Below, piece by piece: positions 56,011 through 64,000 of a stretch of DNA of 64,000 nucleotides. A program made the translations under genes and the position numbers. The stretch's first letter is position 1, and every line of letters begins with the position of its first letter. The stretch covers positions 1,872,501 through 1,936,500 of the forward strand of contig NZ_CP039889.1 of NCBI RefSeq assembly GCF_005221325.1, in the 5' to 3' direction. Below the pieces are notes generated by a model, which searched no databases, was not told the DNA's origin, and saw only the letters and a program-made list of their open reading frames with translations. The DNA is from Agrobacterium tumefaciens (GTDB lineage: Bacteria; Pseudomonadota; Alphaproteobacteria; Rhizobiales; Rhizobiaceae).

Positions 56011-57594
56011 ATGGCGGCTACGGTTGTCGGTACGGGCGGGGCGTCCATCCCCGCCGATCCCCCGATGGACAGGCGCAGGCTCATCGCGTTCTTCGCGATG
56101 GTCTTCGGCATGTTCATGTCCATTCTCGACATTCAGATCGTCTCCGCCTCGCTTGCGGAAATCCAGGCTGGCCTCGGTGCCGGCTCGGACGAGATTGCCT
56201 GGGTGCAGACCTCCTATCTGATCGCCGAAGTCATCATGATCCCGCTGTCGGGCACGCTGGCGCGCATCCTCTCCACGCGTGTGCTGTTTGCCACCTGTGC
56301 GGCCGGCTTCACGCTTTCGAGCGCGCTCTGCGCCACCGCCACCAATATCGACCAGATGATCGTCTATCGCGCGATCCAGGGCTTTATCGGCGGCGGCATG
56401 ATCCCTTCGGTCTTCGCGGCCGCCTTCACCATTTTCCCGCCCTCGAAGCGCTCGGTCGTCTCGCCGATCATCGGTCTGGTCGCCACGCTTGCGCCCACCA
56501 TCGGCCCGACGGTCGGCGGTTATCTCTCCAATGCGTTTTCCTGGCACTGGCTGTTCCTCGTCAACATCATCCCCGGCATCATCGTCACCATCCTCACCTG
56601 GAGCCTGATCGATTTCGACAAGCCGGAGCGTTCGCTGTGGAAGAAGTTCGACTGGTGGGGTCTGATCTCCATGGCGGTCTTCCTCGGCTCGCTGGAATAT
56701 GTGCTGGAAGAGGGCAACAACAAGGACTGGTTCAACGACGAACATATCGTCCTTGGCGCCGTCGCCATGGTCATCGGCGCTGTGGTGTTCTTCTGGCGCG
56801 CCTTCAAGGTGGAATTCCCCGTGGTGGATATTCGCGCCTTCGCGGACCGCAACTTCTCCATCGGCTCGCTGTTTTCCTTCGTTATGGGCATCGGGCTTTA
56901 CGGGCTGACCTATCTCTATCCGCTCTATCTCGGCCGGGTCAGGGGTTATGATGCGCTGATGATCGGCGAGACCATGTTCGTCTCAGGTCTTGCGATGTTC
57001 TTCACCGCGCCGATCGCCGGCAAGGTCTCCACCAAGCTCGATCCGCGGGCGATGATGGCCATCGGCTTCATCAGCTTCGGCTGCGGCACATGGATCATGA
57101 CCTATGTCACGACCGACTGGGATTTCTACGAGCTGCTGATCCCGCAGATCCTGCGCGGTTTCGGCCTGATGATGTGCATGGTGCCGATCAACAACATCGC
57201 GCTCGGCACCCTGCCGCCGGCCCGTATCCGCAACGCGTCCGGCCTGTTCAACCTCACGCGTAACCTCGGCGGCGCGGTCGGTCTTGCCATCATCAACACC
57301 ATGCTGTCGCAGCGCACGGACGACCATTATGTGCGGCTGGCCGAACATATCAGCTATTCCAACCCGAAGGCGCTGGAATGGCTGAACAGTGTAGGCGCCA
57401 ACTACGATTCCTACGGGCTGGACGGCGCGTCCGTCGCGGTCAAGAAAATGGTCGGCATGGTCTCGCAGCAGGCCTGGATATTGGCCTTCGCGGATGTGTT
57501 CTTCGCGCTGACGATTTTGTTCTCCAGCCTGATCTTCATGACCGTGCTGATCCAGAAACCCAAGGCAGCGCCGCCGCCAGACGCGGCGCACTGA
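56011..57594 (+). CDS. DHA2-family multidrug MFS transporter (EmrB-like)
   Basis: This 527-residue transporter has about 14 predicted helices. The first half contains LDIQIVSASLAEIQAGLGAG and the family motif APTIGPTVGGYLSNAFSWHWLFLVN (motif C region), both typical of EmrB. It starts 21 bp after the adaptor gene and ends at a strong terminator. The drug range is unknown. Confidence 0.93.
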   Translation: MAATVVGTGGASIPADPPMDRRRLIAFFAMVFGMFMSILDIQIVSASLAEIQAGLGAGSDEIAWVQTSYLIAEVIMIPLSGTLARILSTRVLFATCAAGFTLSSALCATATNIDQMIVYRAIQGFIGGGMIPSVFAAAFTIFPPSKRSVVSPIIGLVATLAPTIGPTVGGYLSNAFSWHWLFLVNIIPGIIVTILTWSLIDFDKPERSLWKKFDWWGLISMAVFLGSLEYVLEEGNNKDWFNDEHIVLGAVAMVIGAVVFFWRAFKVEFPVVDIRAFADRNFSIGSLFSFVMGIGLYGLTYLYPLYLGRVRGYDALMIGETMFVSGLAMFFTAPIAGKVSTKLDPRAMMAIGFISFGCGTWIMTYVTTDWDFYELLIPQILRGFGLMMCMVPINNIALGTLPPARIRNASGLFNLTRNLGGAVGLAIINTMLSQRTDDHYVRLAEHISYSNPKALEWLNSVGANYDSYGLDGASVAVKKMVGMVSQQAWILAFADVFFALTILFSSLIFMTVLIQKPKAAPPPDAAH

Positions 57595-57624
57595 TAAAAA
57601 TCCCCTCCCATCCACCGCAGAGCT

Positions 57625-57654
57625 GGGGCCGTCGGAAATGACGGCCCCTTTTTT
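57625..57654 (+). terminator. rho-independent terminator after efflux operon
   Basis: GGGGCCGTC and GACGGCCCC form a perfect nine-base stem with a six-base loop and a run of six T residues. Confidence 0.9.
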
Positions 57655-57755
57655 GTTTTGAATATGGAGGGAACGGGAGGGCCGCCTCTTTCTTCTCCCG
57701 CCGCAACGCGTGAAAAGAGCCACGCTCAATTCATCATCCGGCTTTCCGTGAAATG

Positions 57756-57771
57756 TGAGGTACGTACATCA
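57756..57771. promoter_or_regulatory. palindrome upstream of LacI-family gene
   Basis: TGAGGTACGTACATCA is a 16-bp dyad with one mismatched pair, centred on GTACGTAC and 54 bases before the LacI start. It may be an autoregulatory site. Confidence 0.4.
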
Positions 57772-57825
57772 TTTTTTGATTTACGGCGGCGGCAAAGCTG
57801 GATATGCAAAGGGGAGGGAGGAGCC

Positions 57826-58848
57826 ATGAAGCCGACAGTTCACGATATCGCCGAGCGCGCGGGCGTCAGTCTCGCCACCATCGACCGGGTGCTGAACATG
57901 CGCCCCGGCGTGCATGCCGCCACGCGTGCGCGGGTGGAAGCGGCCATTGCCGAGCTTGGTTATGTGCGCGATATCGCCGCCGCCAATCTGGCCAAGGGCC
58001 GCAACTATTCCATGATTTTCATTCTGCCGGGCAATGACAATTCCTTCATGGCGACATTGCGCGCCGAGGTGCGGGCTGCGGCCAGCCGCTCCCATCTGGA
58101 GCGCACAGCCATCCGCGTCATCGAGGTGCCGCCCTTCAATGCCGCGGCGCTGACCGAGGCTCTCGAGGTTGCGCGACGGGAAAAGCCATCCGGCGTCGCC
58201 TTCGTCGCCACCGATTCTGAAGATGTGGCCGAAGCCGCCGACCGGCTGGCGGAAGATGGCATCGCCACGGTGACGCTGGTCTCCGATCTTTCCGGTTCGC
58301 GGCGCGATCATTATGCCGGCGTGGACAACGTCGCGGCCGGGCGCACGGCGGCGAGCCTGATGGGGCGTTTCCTCTCCGGGCGCGGCGGCGATGTCGCTGT
58401 CGTTGCCGGCTCCATGCTGGTGCGTGACCATCGTGAACGTCTGGAAGGATTTCGCGCCGTCATCGAAACCGAATTTCCGCAGGTGCGGCTGTTGCCGGTG
58501 CTGGAGGGCAGGGACGATCCGCTCACCGTCGAGACGCTGGTGCGCGAGGCGCTGGGCAATGCCTCACTGTCAGGCATCTACAGTCTCGGCGCCGGTAATC
58601 GCGGTCTCATTCGCGCGCTTGGGGCCGCAGATGGCGAAAGAGCGCTTTCGGTCATCGCCCATGAGCTGACGGAAAACACCGCCAGTGCGCTGAGGGAAGG
58701 GCTGCTTGATGCCGTGCTCAACCAGGATGCCGGCCACGAGGTGCGCAGCGCCATCCGCGTGTTGAAGGCGCGCGCCGATGGCCTGCCCGTTATCGCCGCG
58801 CAGGAACGTATCCGTATCGACATATTCCTCAGGGACAATCTTCCTTGA
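57826..58848 (+). CDS. LacI-family transcriptional regulator of xylose genes
   Basis: This 340-residue regulator has the LacI helix-turn-helix (VHDIAERAGVSLATIDRVLN, about 4-23) and hinge, then a periplasmic-binding-protein-like domain. The ATG at 57826 follows GGGGAGGGAGGAGCC; the frame is open to 57658. It is 47 bp upstream of xylulokinase on the same strand, so D-xylose or a related sugar is a plausible effector. Confidence 0.9.
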   Translation: MKPTVHDIAERAGVSLATIDRVLNMRPGVHAATRARVEAAIAELGYVRDIAAANLAKGRNYSMIFILPGNDNSFMATLRAEVRAAASRSHLERTAIRVIEVPPFNAAALTEALEVARREKPSGVAFVATDSEDVAEAADRLAEDGIATVTLVSDLSGSRRDHYAGVDNVAAGRTAASLMGRFLSGRGGDVAVVAGSMLVRDHRERLEGFRAVIETEFPQVRLLPVLEGRDDPLTVETLVREALGNASLSGIYSLGAGNRGLIRALGAADGERALSVIAHELTENTASALREGLLDAVLNQDAGHEVRSAIRVLKARADGLPVIAAQERIRIDIFLRDNLP

Positions 58849-58895
58849 GCAAATAGGCTGGAAGTGGCGCATGGAGCGCCGGAATGGAGAAATAC

Positions 58896-60350
58896 ATGTA
58901 TCTCGGTCTCGATCTTGGCACGTCAGGCGTCAAAGCCCTGCTGATGGACGGCGATCAGAAAATCATCGGCTCGGCCAACGGCTCGCTGGATGTTTCGCGC
59001 CCGCATCACGGCTGGTCCGAACAGGACCCGGCGGACTGGATCGCCGCGACAAAAACCGCCGTTGCCGGCCTGAAGCAGAAGTTTGCGAAAGAGCTTGCCG
59101 CCGTGAAGGGCATCGGCCTTTCCGGCCAGATGCACGGAGCGACGCTTGTTGATGCCGATGGCAAGGTGCTGCGCCCCTGCATTCTGTGGAACGACACGCG
59201 CTCCCATGCCGAAGCCGCCGCGCTCGATGCCGATCCGCGTTTCCGCAAGATCACAGGCAATATCGTCTTCCCCGGTTTCACCGCACCGAAGCTTGCCTGG
59301 GTGGCGAAGAACGAACCTGAAATCTTCGCGAAAGTGGCCAAGGTGCTGCTGCCGAAGGATTATCTCCGCCTTTGGCTGACCGGCGAATATATCTCGGAAA
59401 TGTCTGATTCCGCCGGCACCTCCTGGCTCGATACCGGCGCGCGCAAATGGTCACCCGAACTGCTTGCCGCCACCGGGCTTGATGAAAAACACATGCCGTT
59501 GCTGGTGGAAGGCACCGATGAGGCGGGCGTTCTTCGCGCCGAACTCGCCGGCGAATGGGGCATTTCCGGCCGTGCCGTCGTCGCCGGCGGCGCGGGCGAC
59601 AATGCGGCGTCGGCCTGCGGCATGGGCACGGTGAAGGAAGGCCATGCCTTCGTGTCGCTCGGCACATCGGGCGTGCTCTTCGCCGCCAATGCGACCTACC
59701 TGCCGAAGCCGGAAAGCGCTGTGCACGCCTTCTGCCACGCTCTGCCCAACACTTGGCACCAGATGGGCGTCATCCTTTCCGCCACGGATGCGCTGAACTG
59801 GTATTCGCGCCTCACCGGCCAGTCCGCCGCCGATCTGACCGGTGAACTCGGCGAAACGCTGCTTGCGCCCTCCGGCGTCACTTTCGCGCCCTATCTCTCC
59901 GGCGAGCGCACCCCGCACAACGACGCTGCCATCCGCGGCTCCTTCATAGGTCTTTCGCATGAAAGCGACCGCAAGGCGCTGACCCAGGCCGTGCTGGAAG
60001 GTGTTACCTTTGCGATCAGGGACAATCTCGAAGCGCTGAAATCTGCCGGCACCTCGATTTCGCGCGTCACCGCCATCGGCGGCGGCTCGCGCTCGGCCTA
60101 TTGGCTGGCTTCGATCGCCACCTCGCTCGGCGTGCCGGTGGATATTCCCGCCGAGGGCGATTTCGGCGCGGCCTTCGGTGCGGCGCGTCTCGGCCTGATT
60201 GCCGCGACCGGGGCTGATCCGGTGGCGGTTTGCTCGCAGCCGGAAACGGCGCGGACGATTGAGCCGGTGGCTGATCTGGCTGGGGCTTATGAAGAGGCAT
60301 ACCGGCGGTATCATGCGCTTTATCCGGCTATTCGGGCGCTTTCGCATTGA
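58896..60350 (+). CDS. xylB: xylulokinase
   Basis: This 484-residue FGGY kinase phosphorylates D-xylulose. Visible features are DLGTSGVKALLMD at the N-terminus, GLSGQMHGATL (about 75), LWNDTRS (about 97) and the C-terminal ATP site AIGGGSRSAYWL. I start it at 58896 because GGAGA lies five bases before, while the ATG at 58884 is too close to any ribosome site. It sits between its regulator and xylA. Confidence 0.94.
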   Translation: MYLGLDLGTSGVKALLMDGDQKIIGSANGSLDVSRPHHGWSEQDPADWIAATKTAVAGLKQKFAKELAAVKGIGLSGQMHGATLVDADGKVLRPCILWNDTRSHAEAAALDADPRFRKITGNIVFPGFTAPKLAWVAKNEPEIFAKVAKVLLPKDYLRLWLTGEYISEMSDSAGTSWLDTGARKWSPELLAATGLDEKHMPLLVEGTDEAGVLRAELAGEWGISGRAVVAGGAGDNAASACGMGTVKEGHAFVSLGTSGVLFAANATYLPKPESAVHAFCHALPNTWHQMGVILSATDALNWYSRLTGQSAADLTGELGETLLAPSGVTFAPYLSGERTPHNDAAIRGSFIGLSHESDRKALTQAVLEGVTFAIRDNLEALKSAGTSISRVTAIGGGSRSAYWLASIATSLGVPVDIPAEGDFGAAFGAARLGLIAATGADPVAVCSQPETARTIEPVADLAGAYEEAYRRYHALYPAIRALSH

Positions 60351-60364
60351 GACGCGGAGCGTGC

Positions 60365-60528
60365 GGCTCACCCCCCTCTGCCCTGCCGGGCATCTCCCCC
60401 TCAAGGGGGGAGATCAGCAGGACGCTACCTCTCGCTCCGTCTTCAGCCTCGCGTGAGGACAAGACGTAGCCGCTTGTCGATCTCCCCCCTTGAGGGGGAG
60501 ATGTCCGGCAGGACAGAGGGGGGTGAGC
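60365..60528 (+). repeat. palindromic repeat, family C, copy 2
   Basis: GGCTCACCCCCCTCTGCCCT opens and a near-complementary copy ending GGGTGAGCC closes the element. CTCCCCCTCAAGGGGGGAG hairpins lie inside both ends. The middle is unrelated to copy 1. It fills the gap 60351-60587 between xylB and xylA. Confidence 0.8.
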
Positions 60529-60587
60529 CACACCCTCCAACCTATACAAAACACCACACAACCCACCCCAAGAGGAGGAACCACCCA

Positions 60588-61898
60588 ATGACCACAGGCT
60601 TCTTCGGCGATATCGCCAAGATCAAATATGAAGGCCCCGACAGCACCAACCCGCTGGCCTTCCGCCATTACAATCCCGACGAGATCGTCGCCGGCAAGCG
60701 CATGGAAGATCACCTGCGTTTTGCGGTCGCCTATTGGCACACCTTCACCTGGCCGGGCGGTGACCCCTTCGGCGGCCAGACCTTTGAGCGCCCGTGGTTT
60801 GAAGACACGATGCAGGCTGCCAAGCTGAAGGCCGATGTCGCTTTCGAATTCTTCTCGCTGCTCGGTTCGCCGTTTTATTGCTTCCATGACGCGGATGTGC
60901 GCCCGGAAGGCCGGAACTTCGCCGAGAACACCAAGAACCTCAACGAGATCGTTGATTATTTTGCCCAGAAGCAGGCCGATACCGGCGTGAAGCTTCTCTG
61001 GGGCACGGCCAACCTCTTCTCCAACCGCCGCTTCATGTCGGGTGCCGCGACCAATCCGGACCCTGACGTCTTCGCCTTCTCCGCCGCGACCGTGAAGACC
61101 TGCATGGACGCCACCAAGAAGCTCGGCGGCGCGAATTATGTTCTGTGGGGCGGTCGTGAAGGTTACGAGACCCTGCTCAACACCGATCTGTCGCGCGAAC
61201 TCGACCAGCTCGGCCGCTTCCTCAATCTGGTGGTGGAGTACAAATACAAGATCGGCTTTGAAGGCACGATCCTGATCGAGCCGAAGCCGCAGGAGCCGAC
61301 CAAGCACCAGTATGACTATGACGTCGCCACCGTTTATGCCTTCCTGCAGAAGAACGGTCTTGAAAAGGAAGTGAAGGTCAATATCGAGCAGGGCCACGCC
61401 ATCCTCGCCGGCCATTCCTTCGAGCATGAACTGGCCATGGCCAATGCCTTCGGCATCTTCGGCTCCATCGACATGAACCGCAACGATTACCAGTCCGGCT
61501 GGGATACCGACCAGTTCCCCAACAACGTGCCGGAAATGGCGCTCGCCTATTACCATGTTCTCGCCGGTGGCGGTTTCAAGAATGGCGGTACCAATTTCGA
61601 TTCCAAGCTCCGTCGTCAGTCGCTCGATCCGCAGGATCTGCTGATCGGCCATATCGGTGGCATGGATTGCTGCGCCCGCGGCCTGAAGGCGGCGGCGAAG
61701 ATGGTCGAGGACGGCGCGCTTTCCAAGCCGCTTTCCGAGCGTTACGCCAAGTGGGATTCCGCCGAAGCGCAGAAGATGCTGCGCGGCGAGCTGAAGCTCG
61801 AAGAGATCGCAGCGCTTGTCGAGCGCCAGGATATCAATCCCCAGCCGAAGTCCGGTCGCCAGGAATATCTCGAAAACGTGGTCAATCGTTACGTTTGA
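60588..61898 (+). CDS. xylA: xylose isomerase
   Basis: This 436-residue enzyme converts D-xylose to D-xylulose with divalent metals. The catalytic histidine is in [14 protein letters not shown] (about 100), metal ligands lie in [15 protein letters not shown] and [17 protein letters not shown], and the D-rich [14 protein letters not shown] follows. The ATG at 60588 is preceded by AAGAGGAGGAAC. It is followed by a GC-rich hairpin. Together with xylB it gives the entry pathway to xylulose-5-phosphate. Confidence 0.96.
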   Translation: MTTGFFGDIAKIKYEGPDSTNPLAFRHYNPDEIVAGKRMEDHLRFAVAYWHTFTWPGGDPFGGQTFERPWFEDTMQAAKLKADVAFEFFSLLGSPFYCFHDADVRPEGRNFAENTKNLNEIVDYFAQKQADTGVKLLWGTANLFSNRRFMSGAATNPDPDVFAFSAATVKTCMDATKKLGGANYVLWGGREGYETLLNTDLSRELDQLGRFLNLVVEYKYKIGFEGTILIEPKPQEPTKHQYDYDVATVYAFLQKNGLEKEVKVNIEQGHAILAGHSFEHELAMANAFGIFGSIDMNRNDYQSGWDTDQFPNNVPEMALAYYHVLAGGGFKNGGTNFDSKLRRQSLDPQDLLIGHIGGMDCCARGLKAAAKMVEDGALSKPLSERYAKWDSAEAQKMLRGELKLEEIAALVERQDINPQPKSGRQEYLENVVNRYV

Positions 61899-61920
61899 CG
61901 GACCGGTTCGTTCAAAGACA

Positions 61921-61947
61921 GTGGATGGGGGAACCTCCCCCATTCAC
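61921..61947 (+). terminator. hairpin after xylA
   Basis: GTGGATGGGGGA and TCCCCCATTCAC form a 12-base stem with one wobble pair and a three-base loop. It has no T-tract, so it may rather protect the xylA mRNA end. Confidence 0.5.
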
Positions 61948-61976
61948 AGGCTGGTTCAAGTTGCGAAACCGTTCTT

Positions 61977-62064
61977 CCGTCATGCTCGGGCCTGTCCCGA
62001 GCATCTGCAACCTCTCAATTGATTGAGAGGTGGTTGGATCCTCGGGACAAGCCCGAGGATGACG
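61977..62064 (+). repeat. 88-bp palindromic repeat, family B, copy 2
   Basis: It opens CCGTCATGCTCGGGCCTGTC and closes AAGCCCGAGGATGACG. The middle CTCTCAATTGATTGAGAG is an extra palindrome absent from copy 1. Both copies contain ATCTGCAAC and GTGGTT. Confidence 0.75.
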
Positions 62065-62700
62065 TTGAATATGCAGGATGCCGCCCATTCGGTCTCCTGC
62101 CCTGATGCTGCAGATACCATTCCATAGCGAGATGAAGAAGGTCGCACGCCGGATAAGGCGGCTCGCTCCCTGTCAGGCTTTCACAGGTGAGGATAATTCC
62201 GCGCCACCCCTCCTTGCTTTTCAGCAACTTCCCGAAAAATACGTCCCCACTCATCCCCGTCAGCCCATTTGGCCGCATCATTCTTCCCGCAACCGGAACG
62301 GAAGGGCGATACGCGCGGCGCCCTTTGCGAACCGGAGGCCGGTATCGACAAGCATGGTTCTGGCAAACCGTGTTTCCGAAAGGCATCCCGCCGGGCCAGA
62401 GGCGGGAAGGGCTGATCGGATAGATGCCGTGAAAAGACCGAAGGGCACGGCACTGATGACGAGGCCCGGTGAATGCAACAAACCTCCACCACTTACCCAC
62501 TCCATCCGCATTCGCCGGGCTGATGCCTTGCGCCGCCGGCTAAACCGCTGCGGCGGCATTTGTGTATGCAAAGCGCTTTGGACTTGTTAACCGCGCATCC
62601 TGAAACGTTGTAGATTTTGCCAGCGCGGCTGTACCTCGCAGACGACATGGTCTAAACCGCTGCTGATCTTTTTACGCTCGATGGATAGAAAGGCTCTCAG
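62065..62700. other. gene-free stretch upstream of beta-glucosidase gene
   Basis: This 636-bp stretch has short open frames on both strands, none with a convincing start, ribosome site or recognisable protein. A decayed gene on the minus strand is possible but I could not identify one. The end near 62640-62700 must hold the beta-glucosidase promoter; I see no strong -35/-10 pair. Confidence 0.5.
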
Positions 62701-64000
62701 ATGACCGATCCCCAAGCGCTTGCTGCCCGTTTCCCCGGTGATTTCCTGTTCGGCGTTGCGACCGCCTCGTTCCAGATCGAGGGCGCAACCAAGGCCGATG
62801 GCCGCAAGCCCTCCATCTGGGATGCCTTCTGCAACATGCCGGGCCATGTCTTCGGGCGACACAATGGCGATATCGCCTGCGATCATTACAATCGCTGGGA
62901 GGATGACCTCGATCTCATCAAGGAGATGGGTGTCGAGGCCTATCGTTTCTCCATCGCCTGGCCGCGCATCATTCCCGATGGTTTCGGGCCGATCAACGAA
63001 AAGGGTCTGGATTTCTACGACCGCCTCGTTGATGGCTGCAAGGCGCGCGGCATCAAGACCTATGCGACACTCTACCATTGGGATTTGCCGCTGACCCTGA
63101 TGGGCGACGGCGGCTGGGCCTCGCGCTCCACCGCGCACGCCTTCCAGCGTTATGCGAAAACCGTCATGGCCCGCCTCGGTGACCGGCTGGATGCGGTGGC
63201 GACCTTCAACGAACCCTGGTGTGCGGTGTGGTTGAGCCACCTCTACGGCATTCACGCGCCGGGCGAGCGCAACATGGAAGCGGCCCTTGCCGCCATGCAC
63301 CACATCAATCTCGCCCATGGTTTCGGTGTCGAGGCATCCCGCCATGTCGCGCCGAAAGTGCCGGTGGGACTGGTGCTGAATGCCCATTCCGTCATCCCGG
63401 CTTCCGACAGCGAGGCCGATCTCAAGGCCACTGAGCGGGCATTCCAGTTCCACAACGGTGCGTTTTTCGATCCGGTCTTCAAGGGCGAATATCCGGCTGA
63501 AATGATGGAAGCGCTCGGTGATCGCATGCCTGTCGTGGAGGCGGAAGACCTCGCCATCATCAGCCAGAAGCTCGACTGGTGGGGTCTGAATTATTACACG
63601 CCGATGCGCGTTGCGGACGATGCGACGCCGGATGCGGAGTTTCCCGCCACCGCACTGGCCCCGGCCGTCAGCGATGTGAAAACCGATATCGGCTGGGAGG
63701 TTTACGCCCCGGCGCTCCAGTCGCTGGTGGAGACACTCTACAAACGTTACGACCTGCCGGAATGCTACATCACCGAAAACGGCGCCTGCTATAATATGGG
63801 CGTCGAAAACGGCGAAGTGGATGACCAGCCGCGTCTCGACTATTACGCCGAACATCTCGGCATCGTCGCCGATCTCATCCGCGACGGTTATCCGATGCGC
63901 GGTTATTTCGCCTGGAGCCTGATGGATAATTTCGAATGGGCCGAGGGCTATCGCATGCGCTTCGGTCTGGTGCATGTGGATTATGACACGCAGGTACGTA
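62701..64000 (+). CDS. abg: GH1 beta-glucosidase (Abg-type), cut by window end
   Basis: The first 433 codons are present; the family length is about 459, so roughly 25 residues lie beyond the edge. It is a retaining GH1 enzyme: acid/base glutamate E171 in ATFNEPWCAVW and nucleophile E359 in YITENGACYNM (counting the initiator Met). These match, by my recollection, E170 and E358 of the Agrobacterium sp. enzyme. No signal peptide is present, so it acts in the cytoplasm on imported beta-glucosides. Its place after xylA suggests joint use of plant oligosaccharides. Confidence 0.95.
   Translation, partial: MTDPQALAARFPGDFLFGVATASFQIEGATKADGRKPSIWDAFCNMPGHVFGRHNGDIACDHYNRWEDDLDLIKEMGVEAYRFSIAWPRIIPDGFGPINEKGLDFYDRLVDGCKARGIKTYATLYHWDLPLTLMGDGGWASRSTAHAFQRYAKTVMARLGDRLDAVATFNEPWCAVWLSHLYGIHAPGERNMEAALAAMHHINLAHGFGVEASRHVAPKVPVGLVLNAHSVIPASDSEADLKATERAFQFHNGAFFDPVFKGEYPAEMMEALGDRMPVVEAEDLAIISQKLDWWGLNYYTPMRVADDATPDAEFPATALAPAVSDVKTDIGWEVYAPALQSLVETLYKRYDLPECYITENGACYNMGVENGEVDDQPRLDYYAEHLGIVADLIRDGYPMRGYFAWSLMDNFEWAEGYRMRFGLVHVDYDTQVR

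Noticed and set aside
54757..56745. 662-codon open frame on the minus strand
   Set aside because: It is antisense to the HlyD- and EmrB-type genes and has an Arg/Asp/Gly-rich composition typical of shadow frames.
60414..61943. 509-codon open frame on the minus strand
   Set aside because: It is antisense to xylA and runs into the family C repeat; no ribosome site or family is recognisable.
62015..62500. possible 161-codon protein on the minus strand in the gap before the beta-glucosidase gene
   Set aside because: It ends inside the family B repeat, has no recognisable domain and overlaps equally open frames in other phases.
62587..63975. 462-codon open frame on the minus strand
   Set aside because: It is antisense to the beta-glucosidase gene, whose catalytic motifs are certain.

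Overview
This is chromosomal DNA of an Agrobacterium-type Rhizobiaceae. GC is high (roughly 60% by eye), genes are densely packed in operons, and ABC transporters and transport-linked regulators are abundant. The GH1 beta-glucosidase cut by the right edge matches, as far as I remember it, the well-studied Agrobacterium sp. Abg enzyme, including its two catalytic glutamates. I see no rRNA, tRNA, CRISPR array, prophage or intact insertion sequence. Species and replicon are inference.

Layout. (1) About 0.7-24 kb is an amide/peptide scavenging region. It holds two M20 amidohydrolases, an M19 dipeptidase, an amidase, a PfpI-type protein and three Dpp/Opp-like ABC importers. System 1 (4105-9339) is complete. 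System 2 (10627-14124) has a binding protein and two permeases but no ATPase. System 3 has binding protein and permeases on the minus strand (20498 down to 16728), with its M20 enzyme and a fused double ATPase running divergently (20804-23866). (2) 24.2-34.3 kb is a sugar-alcohol (Smo/Mtl-type) operon: SorC regulator, binding protein, two permeases, ATPase, polyol dehydrogenase, HAD phosphatase and FGGY kinase, followed by a convergent RpiR regulator. (3) 34.6-42.4 kb is mixed housekeeping: EI24 membrane protein, endonuclease III, DUF2244 protein, HTH-alkyltransferase fusion, ParDE-type toxin-antitoxin pair, SorC regulator facing transaldolase, IclR regulator facing an SDR dehydrogenase, DUF1328 protein. 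(4) 42.6-46.1 kb is a SitABCD-type Mn/Fe importer with a Fur-family-like operator. (5) 46.4-53.7 kb holds an orphan His/Gly/Glu-rich-tailed protein, lysS, gltX, an SLC13-type transporter with TrkA-C-like domains, and a TerC protein. (6) 53.9-57.6 kb is a TetR-controlled EmrAB-type efflux pair. (7) 57.8-64.0 kb holds a LacI regulator, xylB, xylA and the start of the beta-glucosidase gene.

The strongest unexplained signals are not protein-coding. Several regulator/target junctions contain clean repeated operators: a double TTTGCTC-N7-GAGYAAA site before the polyol operon, three GAAC-N6-GTTC sites around the efflux promoter, and CATATGAAT direct repeats at the IclR/SDR junction. Four families of palindromic intergenic repeats are scattered through the window. 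A 115-bp family occurs three times in both orientations; 87-bp, 140-164-bp and 113-bp families also occur. A further repeat-like inverted repeat appears to supply the stop codon of the last sit gene. I found no clearly novel multi-gene system. The most unusual proteins are the orphan at 46415-47344 and the small membrane protein at 18-479.
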